DNA of 64,000 nucleotides. Source: Pseudaminobacter soli (ex Li et al. 2025) (GTDB lineage: Bacteria > Pseudomonadota > Alphaproteobacteria > Rhizobiales > Rhizobiaceae). This document shows, piece by piece, positions 9,072 to 18,538 of the stretch (position 1 is the stretch's first letter; every line of letters starts with the position of its first letter). The stretch lies in assembly GCF_003012705.1 (NCBI RefSeq), contig NZ_PXYL01000003.1, positions 124,001 to 188,000 on the forward strand, in the 5' to 3' direction. Below the pieces are notes generated by a model. It searched no databases, was not told the DNA's origin, and worked only from the letters and a program-made list of their open reading frames with translations. The position numbers were made by a program, and so were the translations under genes.

Positions 9072-9389
9072 TCATTCGCGCGGCTCGGGTCTCCTGACGA
9101 TTTCGTGGAATTCGTCACGCACGCCCGGCCGGTCCACCGGCACGACCAGCGCAAGATGACGCTTGTCGAAGAGCTTGAACCACTCATCCCAATCGATCAA
9201 TTCGATGGCTCCGGTCGCCTCGGTTCGTTCAGGCTGGTCTTCGTCCTCATAGGCGATCTGGCCGAACATGATGCGCAGAACCGGCTCGTCGCCCGCCGAG
9301 GTCGCCTCTTGAAGCGCCGGGCTTCCGGCACGGGCCGCAACCCAGTCTCGAATGGCTTCATGGTCGACGAGCATGATGGTTTTCGTCAT
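9072..9389 (-). CDS. Small conserved protein (HxxIRxW / WDExF family)
   Basis: 105 residues. It starts MTKTIMLVDHEAIRDWVAAR, has a central LRIMFGQIAYEDE segment and ends with ELIDWDEWFKLFDKRHLALVV. This layout (D-H-x-x-I-R-x-W, then L-R-I-x-F, then W-D-E-W-F-x-x-F-D-x-x-x-L-A) is shared by a common family of small cytosolic bacterial proteins, often mis-annotated as glucan-branching enzyme. Its function is unknown. The start at 9389 has a GGGAG-type ribosome site; a 31-residue upstream extension lacks family character. It converges on leuC. Confidence 0.7.
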   Translation of the reverse strand: MTKTIMLVDHEAIRDWVAARAGSPALQEATSAGDEPVLRIMFGQIAYEDEDQPERTEATGAIELIDWDEWFKLFDKRHLALVVPVDRPGVRDEFHEIVRRPEPRE

Positions 9390-9636
9390 GACAAGCTCTC
9401 CCTGTGTCGCTCGCCGCGCAACGCGGAGAAGACATGGGAGTTCCCAACATTTTGATGAACGGACCGTGTGCGTTTCCCCCAACCTCCCGCTGCGTTAACG
9501 GCTTTTTCGTCTAACGCTGCTTTAATGCACCCCAGCCGCATTTCACGGACGGGCTGAACCGGCCGACGAAATGCGCAAATTCACGCCACGCGCTTCCTTC
9601 CGTGTGGGAACGAAGCGCGCCGGGGAGCACAACCGA

Positions 9637-10827
9637 ATGAGCGGGGCGGTAGCTGTCCTTGTAATCAACCTGGTCGTCGCCGGGCTGCTTTCGGCGTCCT
9701 TTGCCATGGTTGCCGCCTATGACCGCAAGCAGGTCGCCGCCTCCTGGCTGGCCTTCGCATACGGCCTCGGCGCCGTTTACTATTCCATCGAGTTCGGCAT
9801 TTCGACCATCGGCGCCCCGCGCCCGGCGGTCGTCGTCTCCTTTGCCGTCGTTCTGGCCGCCATGTTGCTCTTCAATGTGGGCGTCGCGCGCAAGTTCGAA
9901 GTGCCTGTGCCTTGGCGGTTGCTCAGCATCGTCTTCGTCATTTCGACGGTGGCATGCGACATCATCCAGGACATGCCGCGCGAATCCTTCACGCGAATGA
10001 TGATCTACCAGACCCCCTATTTCGTCATGCAGGCGCTTGGCGCATGGATCCTGTGGTCGGCGCGATCGCGGAGGTGGCTGGACACGATCCTGATGTGGCT
10101 ACTCGCGGCAAGTTCGCTGCAATTCCTGAGCAAGCCATTTCTTTCGTACAGTTTGGGCGGCACCGGCGCCACGCCGCAACACTATCTCCAGACGCAATAC
10201 GCACTGATCTCGCAGTCGATGGGGACGATCTTCGCAGTCGCCATCGCGCTGCTGTTCCTCGTCATTCTGGCGCGCGACGTCATCGCGGACGTCACCAAGC
10301 TGTCGAATACAGATGCGCTGTCCGGCCTGCTCAATCGTGGCGGCTTCGAACGTCACGCCACGGCCGTTCTGCAAGCCGAACGACACAAAGGCCGGTCGCT
10401 GGCGTTGGTCATCTGCGACCTCGACCACTTCAAGGCGATCAACGACACTTTCGGCCACGCTTCGGGCGATAAGGTCATCAAGACCTTTGCCGGCTTCCTG
10501 AGGACGATTGCCGTGGGCGAATATTTCGCCGGCCGCATCGGCGGCGAGGAATTTGCCATCATCCTGCCCGGCAGCAACCTCGTGGCGGGGCGTCTCTTTG
10601 CCGAAACCGCGCGCAGCGCATTTTCGGGCTTGCCGGTTGATGGGTTGCCGGAGGACCTGCGTTTCACCGCCAGCTTCGGCGTCGCCGAACTCGTTTCAGG
10701 CGAAGACCTCTCGGAACTGCTCTCGCGTGCCGACAAGGCCCTTTATGAGGCCAAGGAGAACGGCCGCGACTGCGTTCGCACCGCATTGCCGACTTTCGAC
10801 GGCATGCGTGCCTTCCGATCCTTCTGA
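9637..10827 (+). CDS. Membrane-bound diguanylate cyclase
   Basis: 396 residues. Makes cyclic di-GMP from two GTP. The N-terminal half (residues 1-215) has 6-7 hydrophobic helices and no recognised sensor family. The GGDEF domain covers about 222-385 with an active A-site GGEEF at 302-306 (AGRIGGEEFAII). D261-D263 (ICDLDHFKAIND) bind metal, and NRGGF is near 233. The inhibitory RxxD I-site is absent at the expected place upstream (VGEYF), so product inhibition is probably weak. The start at 9637 follows a good ribosome site (GGGGAG). Confidence 0.88.
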   Translation: MSGAVAVLVINLVVAGLLSASFAMVAAYDRKQVAASWLAFAYGLGAVYYSIEFGISTIGAPRPAVVVSFAVVLAAMLLFNVGVARKFEVPVPWRLLSIVFVISTVACDIIQDMPRESFTRMMIYQTPYFVMQALGAWILWSARSRRWLDTILMWLLAASSLQFLSKPFLSYSLGGTGATPQHYLQTQYALISQSMGTIFAVAIALLFLVILARDVIADVTKLSNTDALSGLLNRGGFERHATAVLQAERHKGRSLALVICDLDHFKAINDTFGHASGDKVIKTFAGFLRTIAVGEYFAGRIGGEEFAIILPGSNLVAGRLFAETARSAFSGLPVDGLPEDLRFTASFGVAELVSGEDLSELLSRADKALYEAKENGRDCVRTALPTFDGMRAFRSF

Positions 10828-11191
10828 GCGGACGCAGCTTTAGCGGCAGGGGGCGCCCAGCAGCGGCATTGCCCCCCTGGTAGAAGCCGTACATGTAGCT
10901 GCGCCCTTTGACGTAATAAGGCTGATAACAGTCCGAAAAGCCATTTCCGCCGGAATAGGCCATCTTTGACTGCTTGGGATGCATGTAGTTCGACAGCTTG
11001 CGCGCGTTATGCCCCTGGCCGACGATGATGCGCTTGTAGCCGGCTGCACTGTTTACGATGAGATTGCCGAAGGAGTCAGCATAGACATCGTCCTGGGTGT
11101 AGCCGTCGGCGACAGCGGGCAGACCTGCCCCGGCAAATAGACAAGCCAAAAGCACAGGCAGCGGGCGAATTTTCGATCTGTTCTTCTGCAT
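10664..11191 (-). CDS. Small secreted protein, probably frameshifted at its 3' end
   Basis: The first 110 residues look genuine: a signal peptide (about 1-28, ending AVADG), then a mature domain rich in Tyr, Gly and Asn (DGYTQDDVYADSFGNLIVN, SDCYQPYYVKGRSYMYGFYQGG). Past codon 110 the frame becomes Arg-rich and runs 164 bases antisense into the diguanylate cyclase. Removing one base from the six-C run at 10872-10877 would instead end the protein as MPLLGAPCR, with its stop at 10840-10842, clear of the neighbour. A sequencing error or true frameshift there is likely. No family is recognised. A CtrA box lies upstream. Confidence 0.6.
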   Translation of the reverse strand: MQKNRSKIRPLPVLLACLFAGAGLPAVADGYTQDDVYADSFGNLIVNSAAGYKRIIVGQGHNARKLSNYMHPKQSKMAYSGGNGFSDCYQPYYVKGRSYMYGFYQGGNAAAGRPLPLKLRPLRRIGRHACRRKSAMRCERSRGRSPWPHKGPCRHARAVPRGLRLKRVRRRRSWR

Positions 11192-11236
11192 GACGCATTC
11201 TCCTCTGCCGGGACGCTGCTTCGCCTAGATCGAAAA

Positions 11237-11251
11237 TTAATCAATTCTTAA
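11237..11251 (-). promoter_or_regulatory. CtrA-binding box
   Basis: TTAA (11237-11240), then seven bases, then TTAA (11248-11251): an exact match to the alphaproteobacterial CtrA consensus TTAA-N7-TTAA. A further TTAA follows six bases later. It lies about 46 bases before the start of the secreted protein gene at 11191, and 124 bases before the divergent lipoprotein gene. The site is seen; regulation is inferred. Confidence 0.55.
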
Positions 11252-11374
11252 TCTTTGTTAAGAGCAGGTGCGCCAAAAAAATTGACTGGCATGATTGTTG
11301 AACGCTAATGCGCGGAACAAGTTGCTGCTGTGTTCCCGTTGATCTGGTCGTGCCGAAGCAGATAGCCTGCATCG

Positions 11375-11776
11375 ATGATACAACCTCGACCTAACAGCCG
11401 CGCACGCATCGGCGCAGCGCTAGCCCTTTTCCCGCTTCTGCTGGCGGCCTCCTGCGTGTCGGAGAGCAATGCCGGCGGCGCGGCAACGACGCTGGCCACA
11501 GGAGCGGTAAAGCCCGCCGCGCTCGCCACGGCCGAATTCGGCGCGCCGCAGCCGGCCCACGCCACCTATAGCTGTGGCCAGCGCGGCTCCCTGACCATCG
11601 ACAATTTCCGAACTTCCGTGCGGCTCGTCGACCCCGAAGGCGACAATGTCGAACTGCCCGCCGCACCCGCTACCCAACAGTCACGCTACGGACAGGCACC
11701 CTATGCGCTGGTGCTCGACGGCAACGAGGCGCTCTACATGAAGAACGGCAAGGAACCCGTGACCTGCAACCGCTGA
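11375..11776 (+). CDS. Putative lipoprotein with MliC-like domain
   Basis: 133 residues. An N-terminal signal sequence (about 10-26) ends LLLAASC; this lipobox-like site has Ala instead of Leu at -3, so lipidation at C27 is uncertain. The C-terminal half (about 65-132) runs ATYSCGQRGSLTIDNF, then AATQQSRYGQAPYALVLDG-like text, and ends ALYMKNGKEPVTCNR. Two cysteines, one at each end, and an aromatic-rich beta pattern resemble the membrane-bound C-type lysozyme inhibitor domain (MliC, PF09864). Such proteins protect the envelope from host lysozyme. Family call moderate. Confidence 0.6.
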   Translation: MIQPRPNSRARIGAALALFPLLLAASCVSESNAGGAATTLATGAVKPAALATAEFGAPQPAHATYSCGQRGSLTIDNFRTSVRLVDPEGDNVELPAAPATQQSRYGQAPYALVLDGNEALYMKNGKEPVTCNR

Positions 11777-12051
11777 TTCGGCCGACGCTGCGCTGCAACA
11801 TGGCAGATGGCGGGCAAAGGCAAATGCCGCATTTCCGCCGTTGCTTGCGAGCTTCCCGCCAGCTTCAATCGATTGAAGCGGAAACAATGGCTTGACCGCT
11901 CCTGCCGCAGGAGCAAATTGCCATCACGAAACCATCATCCGGCTTTGACGCGGTGCAAAAAGCGCATTAGAACGCCGCTTGTCCAAGTCGCATTCCGAGA
12001 AGGGCACGCCGTTTTTGCGCATCGGAATGTCCGGCGCCGGAAAGGGGAGCC
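11777..12051. other. Intergenic region upstream of sdhC
   Basis: 275 bases with no supported gene. It must contain the sdhCDAB promoter. A TTAGAA half-site near 11968 resembles half of an iron-control element, but no second half is present. Nothing else is assignable. Confidence 0.3.
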
Positions 12052-12456
12052 ATGAGCAAGATACCAGCCACCCAGGCAAGGCCGCTGTCGCCGCACCTGA
12101 CGATTTACAAGCCGCCGATCACGATGACGACGTCGATCCTGCATCGGATCACCGGCGGCGCACTATATTTCGGCACGCTACTCGTCGCCTGGTGGCTGAT
12201 CGCGGCGGCGACGACCGAAAGTCACTTCAATTTCGTCAACTGGATCTTTGGCTCCTGGATAGGCCGTCTCGTCCTGTTCGGCTACACCTGGGCACTGATG
12301 CTCCATATGCTGGGCGGCATCCGTCACCTCATCTGGGACACGGGCGCAGGCCTTGAGAAGCACACGGCTTCCAAGATCGCCTGGGCCACCGTCGTCGGGT
12401 CGGTCGTGTTGACCTTGGCGATCTGGATCGTCGGCTACATGGTGCGGGGAGCCTGA
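12052..12456 (+). CDS. sdhC: Succinate dehydrogenase cytochrome b556 subunit
   Basis: 134 residues. Membrane anchor of complex II that binds heme b and ubiquinone. The family signature near the N-terminus, RPLSPHLTIYKPPITMTTSI, is followed by LHRITGGALYFG, the quinone-site Ser/Arg helix. A second block, HMLGGIRHLIWD, holds a likely heme-ligand His. Three transmembrane helices are visible. It is the first gene of sdhCDAB and is separated from sdhD by 2 bases. Confidence 0.95.
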   Translation: MSKIPATQARPLSPHLTIYKPPITMTTSILHRITGGALYFGTLLVAWWLIAAATTESHFNFVNWIFGSWIGRLVLFGYTWALMLHMLGGIRHLIWDTGAGLEKHTASKIAWATVVGSVVLTLAIWIVGYMVRGA

Positions 12457-12458
12457 TC

Positions 12459-12842
12459 ATGACGGACATGCGTACGCCTTTGAAGAAGGTCCGCGGCCTG
12501 GGTTCGGCCCATGAAGGCACCGACCATTTCTGGCGCCAGCGCCTGACGGCGATCGCCAACGTGCCGCTCACGCTCTTTTTCGTTGGGCTTCTGGTTTCGC
12601 TGAATGGCGCCGACTACGCGCAGGTGCGCGCGGTGCTCGCCAATCCCTTCGTGGCGTTGATCCTGATCGCGATGCTTTTGTCGGCGCTCTACCACATGCG
12701 GCTCGGCATGCAGGTCATCATCGAGGACTATGTCCATGGCGAGGGCGGCAAGCTGGTGCTGCTCATGCTCAACACATTCTTCACGATCGCGGTTGGCGTT
12801 GCTTCGGTTTTCGCCCTGCTCAAACTAGCATTCGGGGGCTGA
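12459..12842 (+). CDS. sdhD: Succinate dehydrogenase hydrophobic anchor subunit
   Basis: 127 residues. Second membrane anchor of complex II. It starts with a soluble stretch (RTPLKKVRGLGSAHEGTDHF) followed by WRQRLTAIANVPLTLFF. Three hydrophobic helices are visible, and YHMRLGMQVIIEDYVHGE carries the conserved His and Asp-Tyr region near the quinone/heme site. It lies between sdhC and sdhA with gaps of 2 and 3 bases. Confidence 0.94.
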   Translation: MTDMRTPLKKVRGLGSAHEGTDHFWRQRLTAIANVPLTLFFVGLLVSLNGADYAQVRAVLANPFVALILIAMLLSALYHMRLGMQVIIEDYVHGEGGKLVLLMLNTFFTIAVGVASVFALLKLAFGG

Positions 12843-12845
12843 CCA

Positions 12846-14684
12846 GTGGCCAAGGACAACAAAGGCACGGCATCGGCAGGCAAGGGCTATACCTTTGTCG
12901 ACCACAAATTCGACGTGGTCGTCGTGGGCGCGGGCGGCTCTGGCCTGCGCGCAACGCTCGGCATGGCCGAGCAAGGGCTGAAGACGGCCTGCATCACCAA
13001 GGTTTTCCCGACCCGCTCGCACACGGTTGCGGCACAGGGCGGCATCGCCGCCTCGCTTTCCAACATGGGCCCCGACAACTGGCAGTGGCACATGTACGAC
13101 ACCGTCAAGGGGTCGGACTGGCTCGGCGACGTCGACGCCATGGAATATATGGTGCGTCAGGCGCCGGCCGCCGTCTACGAGCTCGAGCACTACGGCGTAC
13201 CCTTCTCGCGCACCGAGCAAGGCAAGATCTATCAGCGCCCCTTCGGCGGCCACATGCAGAATTTCGGCGACGGCCCGCCCGTGCAGCGCACCTGCGCGGC
13301 TGCCGACCGTACCGGCCACGCCATCCTGCACACGCTCTATGGCCAGTCGCTCAAGAACAACGCGCAGTTCTTCATCGAGTATTTCGCGCTCGACCTGATC
13401 ATGACCGACGGCGTCTGCACCGGCGTCGTGGCCTGGAACCTCGATGACGGCACCATCCACCGCTTCGCGGCCAAGATGGTCGTGCTTGCGACCGGCGGCT
13501 ATGGCCGCGCCTATTTCTCGGCGACCTCCGCCCACACCTGCACCGGCGACGGTGGCGGCATGGTGGCGCGCGCTGGCCTGCCGCTGCAGGACATGGAATT
13601 CGTGCAGTTCCACCCGACCGGCATCTACGGCTCGGGCTGCCTGATCACCGAAGGCGCCCGCGGCGAAGGCGGATATCTCGTCAACTCCGAAGGCGAGCGC
13701 TTCATGGAGCGCTATGCGCCGTCGGCCAAGGACCTTGCCTCGCGCGACGTGGTTTCGCGGTGCATGACGCTGGAGATCCGCGAGGGCCGCGGCGTCGGCA
13801 AGAACAAGGACCACATCTACCTGCACCTCGACCATCTCGACCCGGCCGTTCTGCATGAGCGCCTGCCGGGCATCTCGGAGAGCGCGAAGATCTTCGCCGG
13901 CGTCGACGTGACCCGCGAGCCGATCCCGGTTCTGCCGACCGTGCACTACAACATGGGCGGCGTTCCCACGAACTACTGGGGCGAGGTGCTGAACCCGACC
14001 GCGGACAATCCCGATCGCGTCCAGCCCGGCCTGATGGCCGTGGGCGAAGCCGGTTGCGCCTCGGTTCACGGCGCCAACCGCCTGGGCTCCAACTCGCTGA
14101 TCGACCTGGTCGTGTTCGGCCGCGCCGCCGCCATCCGCGCCGGCGAGGTGATCGACCGCGCAGCGCCCATTCCGGCGATCAACGAACAGGCCGTCGAGAA
14201 GATCATGGATCGCTTCGACCGTCTGCGGAACGCCAATGGCGGTACGCCGACGGCCGTGCTTCGCGAGAAGATGCAGCGCACCATGCAGGAAGACGCCGCC
14301 GTGTTCCGCACCCAGGAGTCCCTGGAGCAGGGCTGCCAGCGCATGTCGGCTCTGTGGGGCGAACTGAAGGACATCAAGGTCACCGACCGCTCGATGATCT
14401 GGAACTCGGATCTGGTCGAGACGCTCGAGCTCGAAAACCTCATGGCCAACGCGCTGCCGACCGTCTATGGCGCCGAGGCCCGCAAGGAGAGCCGCGGCGC
14501 GCATGCCCGCGAGGACTTCCCCTCGCGCGACGACGCGAACTGGCGCCAGCACACGCTGGCCCATGTCTCCGAGGACGGCAAGGTGACGCTGAACTACCGC
14601 CCGGTGCACACCGAGACGCTGCTGCCGGAATCGGAAGGCGGCATCAGCCTCGCCAAGATCGCGCCCAAGGCGCGCGTGTACTGA
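12846..14684 (+). CDS. sdhA: Succinate dehydrogenase flavoprotein subunit
   Basis: 612 residues with a GTG start. Oxidises succinate to fumarate with covalent FAD. The dinucleotide-binding motif is [19 protein letters not shown] (about 25-43). The covalent FAD histidine is H59 in [12 protein letters not shown]. Substrate and active-site segments include [20 protein letters not shown] and [18 protein letters not shown]. The C-terminal domain ends [14 protein letters not shown]. Length and motifs match alphaproteobacterial SdhA. Confidence 0.97.
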   Translation: MAKDNKGTASAGKGYTFVDHKFDVVVVGAGGSGLRATLGMAEQGLKTACITKVFPTRSHTVAAQGGIAASLSNMGPDNWQWHMYDTVKGSDWLGDVDAMEYMVRQAPAAVYELEHYGVPFSRTEQGKIYQRPFGGHMQNFGDGPPVQRTCAAADRTGHAILHTLYGQSLKNNAQFFIEYFALDLIMTDGVCTGVVAWNLDDGTIHRFAAKMVVLATGGYGRAYFSATSAHTCTGDGGGMVARAGLPLQDMEFVQFHPTGIYGSGCLITEGARGEGGYLVNSEGERFMERYAPSAKDLASRDVVSRCMTLEIREGRGVGKNKDHIYLHLDHLDPAVLHERLPGISESAKIFAGVDVTREPIPVLPTVHYNMGGVPTNYWGEVLNPTADNPDRVQPGLMAVGEAGCASVHGANRLGSNSLIDLVVFGRAAAIRAGEVIDRAAPIPAINEQAVEKIMDRFDRLRNANGGTPTAVLREKMQRTMQEDAAVFRTQESLEQGCQRMSALWGELKDIKVTDRSMIWNSDLVETLELENLMANALPTVYGAEARKESRGAHAREDFPSRDDANWRQHTLAHVSEDGKVTLNYRPVHTETLLPESEGGISLAKIAPKARVY

Positions 14685-14699
14685 TCGAGGGAGATCGAG

Positions 14700-15479
14700 A
14701 TGGTTGAACTGGCTCTTCCCAAGAACTCCCAGATCAAGCAGGGCAAGACCTGGCCGAAGCCCGAGGGCGCGACCAACCTGCGTGAGTTCCACATCTACCG
14801 CTGGTCGCCGGACGATGGCGAGAACCCGAGCATCGACACCTATTTCGTCGACATGGACGATTGCGGGCCGATGGTTCTCGACGCGCTTCTGTGGATCAAG
14901 AACAAGATCGACCCGACGCTGACGCTGCGCCGCTCCTGCCGCGAAGGCATCTGCGGCTCCTGCGCCATGAACATCGACGGCTCGAACACGCTGGCCTGCA
15001 CCAAGGGCTGCGACGACATCTCCGGGTCGGTCAAGATCTACCCGCTGCCGCACATGCCGGTGGTGAAGGATCTGGTGCCCGACCTCACCAACTTCTACGC
15101 CCAGCACCGCTCGATCGAGCCGTGGCTGAAGACGGTGTCGCCGGAACCGGCCAAGGAATGGCTGCAGAGCCACGAGGACCGCGCCAAGCTGGACGGCCTC
15201 TACGAGTGCATCCTGTGCGCCTGCTGCTCGACATCCTGCCCGAGCTACTGGTGGAACGGCGACCGTTATCTCGGCCCGGCCACGCTGCTGCAGGCCTATC
15301 GCTGGCTGATCGACAGCCGCGACGAAGCCACCGGCGAGCGCCTCGACAACCTCGAGGATCCGTTCCGCCTTTATCGCTGCCATACCATCATGAACTGCGC
15401 GCAGACCTGCCCGAAGGGACTTAATCCCGCCAAGGCGATTGCCGAGATCAAGAAGATGATGGTGGAGCGCCGGGTCTAA
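14700..15479 (+). CDS. sdhB: Succinate dehydrogenase iron-sulfur subunit
   Basis: 259 residues. Transfers electrons from FAD to quinone through three clusters. The [2Fe-2S] ligands lie in [15 protein letters not shown] with a later LACTKGC. The [4Fe-4S] set is [12 protein letters not shown], and the [3Fe-4S]/[4Fe-4S] set is [17 protein letters not shown]. It starts 15 bases after sdhA behind a GAGGGAGA ribosome site. It is the last gene of the operon, with a strong terminator downstream. Confidence 0.97.
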   Translation: MVELALPKNSQIKQGKTWPKPEGATNLREFHIYRWSPDDGENPSIDTYFVDMDDCGPMVLDALLWIKNKIDPTLTLRRSCREGICGSCAMNIDGSNTLACTKGCDDISGSVKIYPLPHMPVVKDLVPDLTNFYAQHRSIEPWLKTVSPEPAKEWLQSHEDRAKLDGLYECILCACCSTSCPSYWWNGDRYLGPATLLQAYRWLIDSRDEATGERLDNLEDPFRLYRCHTIMNCAQTCPKGLNPAKAIAEIKKMMVERRV

Positions 15480-15526
15480 GACCCTCGCCTCCATTCCGCG
15501 CGAGCGGAGCAGGCTTGAACAACTGG

Positions 15527-15561
15527 AGCGCGATGACCAGGCGTCATCGCGCTTTATTTTT
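15527..15561 (+). terminator. Rho-independent terminator after sdhCDAB
   Basis: AGCGCGATGA (15527-15536) pairs perfectly with TCATCGCGCT (15544-15553) around a 7-base loop, followed by TTATTTTT. Confidence 0.88.
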
Positions 15562-15652
15562 GGCCGAGCACGATCCTTTCCGATGGCCGTAGGTTCTTGT
15601 CCGGTTTGCGAGAACATTGTTGCCAAGGCCGTTTTGTGCCAATAGCTGCAGC

Positions 15653-16288
15653 ATGGAATCCACGACAGACCTCCCCATCCTCACCCCTATCGAAGCCCGC
15701 GTGCTTGGCTGCCTGATCGAGAAGAAGGAGCTGACGCCGGACGTCTATCCGCTCACGCTCAATGCAGCCCACGCCGCCGCCAACCAGAAGACGGCGCGAG
15801 AGCCGGTCATGGCGCTTGAGCAGGTGGAGGTGCACCGCGCCCTGAAGACGCTTGAGCAGAAGGGCCTGGTGCGCCAGGTCTTCGGCTCGCGCGTCGAGCG
15901 CTACGAGCATCTTACCGCACAGCGCTTTTCGCTGACCTCGCCGCAGATCGCCATTTTAGGCCTGCTCCTGCTGCGCGGGCCGCAAACAGCCGGCGAGTTG
16001 ATGGCGCGCAGCGAGCGCATGGCGCGTTTCCAGTCGATGGAAGACCTGCGCCAAGAACTCGACATGCTGATCGGCAAGCGCCCGCCGCTGGTGCAGGAAA
16101 TCGGTCGCGGCCCCGGCCAGCGCGAGGACCGCTATGCCCATCTCCTGAGCGGACCTATCGATGTTGCCGCGCTTGCAGCGCAGCGCGGCCCGTCGGCCAT
16201 GCCTGCGTCGGATCTCGAGGCGCGGCTGCAGGCGCTCGAGGAAGAGGTCGCCGCCCTGCGCGTCCGTCTCGACGCGCTGGGTGCCTGA
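15653..16288 (+). CDS. YceH family protein (UPF0502/DUF480)
   Basis: 211 residues. The N-terminal two-thirds are the YceH/DUF480 tandem winged-helix fold: [60 protein letters not shown] in part, and [22 protein letters not shown]. The last 30 residues form a short heptad coiled coil ([19 protein letters not shown]). The winged helices suggest DNA or RNA binding, but no function is established for the family. The start at 15653 drops a 12-residue in-frame extension without family character. Confidence 0.88.
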   Translation: MESTTDLPILTPIEARVLGCLIEKKELTPDVYPLTLNAAHAAANQKTAREPVMALEQVEVHRALKTLEQKGLVRQVFGSRVERYEHLTAQRFSLTSPQIAILGLLLLRGPQTAGELMARSERMARFQSMEDLRQELDMLIGKRPPLVQEIGRGPGQREDRYAHLLSGPIDVAALAAQRGPSAMPASDLEARLQALEEEVAALRVRLDALGA

Positions 16289-16324
16289 TCAGGCGGGCCC
16301 TGACGCACTCAACCGCCGAAAGAG

Positions 16325-16358
16325 AAGCCGCACGGGTCGCCCGAGCGGCTTTTTTCTT
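16325..16358 (+). terminator. Rho-independent terminator after the YceH gene
   Basis: AAGCCGC (16325-16331) pairs with GCGGCTT (16345-16351), with an inner CGGG-TCG-CCCG stem and a T-run to 16358. Confidence 0.85.
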
Positions 16359-16441
16359 GGGCGTTTCATCACATCAGCGTGTCCAGGCTTGATTTCAAAG
16401 CCCGGTGCTATTCCCATAAACATGCGGCAGGAGGAGTTCGC

Positions 16442-17050
16442 ATGTTCCGCTATATCCTGACCTTTAGCATGGCTACTCTCGGCTTGGCGGCATTGTCCAG
16501 CAGCGCCCAGGCGGGCACGCAGACGGCGATCTTTGCCGGTGGCTGCTTCTGGTGTGTGGAAAGCGACTTCGACCATGTGCCGGGCGTAGTCTCGACCACC
16601 TCCGGCTATATCGGTGGCAGCAACGACCATCCGACCTATGAGAACCACACCGCCGCCGGCCACCGCGAGGCGGTGAAGATCGAATTCGACGACAGCAAGA
16701 CCAGCTATGCCAAGCTGCTCGACGCCTTCTGGCATTCGGTCGACCCGACGGACGGCGGCGGCCAGTTCTGCGACCGGGGCCACAGCTACACGACAGCTAT
16801 CTACGCGGTGAACAAGGACCAGCTCACCGAAGCCGAGAAATCGAAGGCGGCGATCGAGGCCGCACTCAAGAAGCCTATCGCCACCGAGATCGTCATGGCG
16901 CCGACCTTCTGGCCGGCGGAGGAATATCACCAGAAATATTACAAGAAAAACCCGATCCGCTACCGCTACTACCGCTACGCCTGCGGCCGAGACGCGCGCG
17001 TGGAGGAGGTATGGGGCAAGGCAGCCCATCAGGGCATTGCAGCGCACTGA
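16442..17050 (+). CDS. msrA: Periplasmic peptide methionine-S-sulfoxide reductase
   Basis: 202 residues. Reduces methionine-S-sulfoxide in oxidised proteins. A signal peptide covers 1-24 (ends SSSAQA-G), so this copy acts outside the cytoplasm. The catalytic motif is GGCFWC with nucleophile C35 and second Cys C38. Conserved YIGGSNDHPTYENHTAAGHRE and FWHSVDPTDGGGQFCDRG-type blocks follow. The ribosome site GGAGG sits 9 bases before the ATG at 16442. The start was moved from an upstream in-frame codon for this reason. Confidence 0.93.
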   Translation: MFRYILTFSMATLGLAALSSSAQAGTQTAIFAGGCFWCVESDFDHVPGVVSTTSGYIGGSNDHPTYENHTAAGHREAVKIEFDDSKTSYAKLLDAFWHSVDPTDGGGQFCDRGHSYTTAIYAVNKDQLTEAEKSKAAIEAALKKPIATEIVMAPTFWPAEEYHQKYYKKNPIRYRYYRYACGRDARVEEVWGKAAHQGIAAH

Positions 17051-17061
17051 CCCACCAAATG

Positions 17062-17089
17062 AAAACGGGCGCCCGCGAGGCGCCCGTTT
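17062..17089. terminator. Bidirectional terminator between msrA and lpdA
   Basis: AAACGGGCG (17063-17071) pairs with CGCCCGTTT (17081-17089) with GCC-rich inner pairs. It is symmetrical, A/T-flanked on both sides and lies between two converging genes. Confidence 0.8.
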
Positions 17090-17113
17090 CGATTTGTGTG
17101 AAGCTGCGACCGA

Positions 17114-18517
17114 TCAGATGTGGATCGGCTTGAAGAAGGCCCCCAGCGCCGCTTCCTTGACCGCTTCCGACATGGTCGGGTGCGCGTGGCAGGTGCGGCC
17201 AAGGTCTTCGGCCGAGCCGCCGAATTCCATCAGCACCGCCGCTTCGTGGATCATCTCGCCGGCGCCGAAGCCGACGATATGGGCTCCAAGCACCTTGTCA
17301 GTCGCCTTGTCGGCCAGGATCTTCACGAAACCGTCCGTGTGCAGCATGGCGCGCCCGCGGCCATTGGCGGTGAAGGGGAACTTGCCGACCTTGTATTCGA
17401 TGCCGGCCTTCTTCAACTCCTCCTCGGTCTTGCCGACGGAAGCCACTTCCGGGCTCGTATAGACCACGCCCGGAATGACGTCGTAGTTCACATGGCCGGC
17501 CTGGCCGGCGATGATTTCGGCGACCGCCACGCCCTCGTCCTCGGCCTTGTGCGCCAGCATCGGTCCGTCGATGACGTCACCGATGGCGTAGATGCCCGGC
17601 ACGTTGGTGCGCAGGTGGCCGTCGACCTTCACGCGGCCGCGCGCGTCCATCTCCACGCCCGCTTCCTTGAGGCCGAGGCCTTCGGTGTAGGGGCTGCGGC
17701 CGGTGGCCACCAGCACGACATCGGCCTCGATGGTCTCGGCATCGCCGCCCTTGACCGGCTCGAAGGTTACGCTCGCGCCCTTGGCCGTCTTGGCAACGCT
17801 CGTCACCTTGGAGCCGAGCTTGAAGGTGAGACCTTGCTTGGCCAGCATGCGCTGGACTTGCTTGGCCACCTCGCCGTCCATGCCGCCGAGGATGGTGTCG
17901 AGATATTCCACCACGGTGACCTTGGCGCCGAGACGCGCCCAGACCGAGCCGAGCTCGAGCCCGATGACGCCGCCGCCGACCACGATCAGGTTCTCCGGCA
18001 CCTTGGGCAGCGACAGCGCGCCGGTGGAGGACACGATGACCTGCTCGTCGAATTCGACCTTCACACCCGGGATACCGGCAACGTCCGAACCGGTGGCGAT
18101 GACGATGTTCTTCGCCTCGATCTCCTGCACGCTGCCGTCATCGGCGGTCACGGAAACCTTGCCGGCCGAGACGACCCGACCGGTGCCGCGGAAGCTATCG
18201 ATCTTGTTCTTCTTGAACAGGAAGGCCACGCCGTTGACGTTGGAGGTGACGGTGGCGTCCTTGTGCGCCATCATCTTTCCAAGATTGAGCTTCGGCTCCA
18301 CCTCGACGCCCAGCGTGTCGAAGGAATGCTGCGCCTCGGCGAGCATTTCCGAAGCATGCAGCAGCGCCTTGGAGGGGATGCAGCCGATATTGAGGCAGGT
18401 GCCGCCAAAGGTCTCGCGCTTCTCGACCACGGCCGTCTTCAGGCCGAGCTGAGCAGCCTTGATGGCGCACACATAGCCGCCAGGTCCCGATCCAATCACC
18501 ACCACATCATATGCCAT
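17114..18517 (-). CDS. lpdA: Dihydrolipoyl dehydrogenase (E3)
   Basis: 467 residues. FAD-dependent E3 that reoxidises lipoyl groups and makes NADH. FAD motif [20 protein letters not shown]; redox disulfide C41 and C46 in [16 protein letters not shown] motif [20 protein letters not shown]-terminal catalytic dyad in [10 protein letters not shown]. Its place downstream of sucA-sucB in the same direction makes it the likely E3 of 2-oxoglutarate dehydrogenase. A second E3 for pyruvate dehydrogenase would be expected elsewhere. Confidence 0.96.
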   Translation of the reverse strand: MAYDVVVIGSGPGGYVCAIKAAQLGLKTAVVEKRETFGGTCLNIGCIPSKALLHASEMLAEAQHSFDTLGVEVEPKLNLGKMMAHKDATVTSNVNGVAFLFKKNKIDSFRGTGRVVSAGKVSVTADDGSVQEIEAKNIVIATGSDVAGIPGVKVEFDEQVIVSSTGALSLPKVPENLIVVGGGVIGLELGSVWARLGAKVTVVEYLDTILGGMDGEVAKQVQRMLAKQGLTFKLGSKVTSVAKTAKGASVTFEPVKGGDAETIEADVVLVATGRSPYTEGLGLKEAGVEMDARGRVKVDGHLRTNVPGIYAIGDVIDGPMLAHKAEDEGVAVAEIIAGQAGHVNYDVIPGVVYTSPEVASVGKTEEELKKAGIEYKVGKFPFTANGRGRAMLHTDGFVKILADKATDKVLGAHIVGFGAGEMIHEAAVLMEFGGSAEDLGRTCHAHPTMSEAVKEAALGAFFKPIHI

Positions 18518-18538
18518 TTCTTGTTCCTTCAGCTGATG

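Noticed and set aside
11968-11985. Irr/ICE box before sdhC
   Set aside because: Only one half-site (TTAGAA) is present; no palindrome.
12825-15626. A 933-codon minus-strand frame
   Set aside because: Entirely antisense to sdhA and sdhB; composition typical of a GC-rich shadow.
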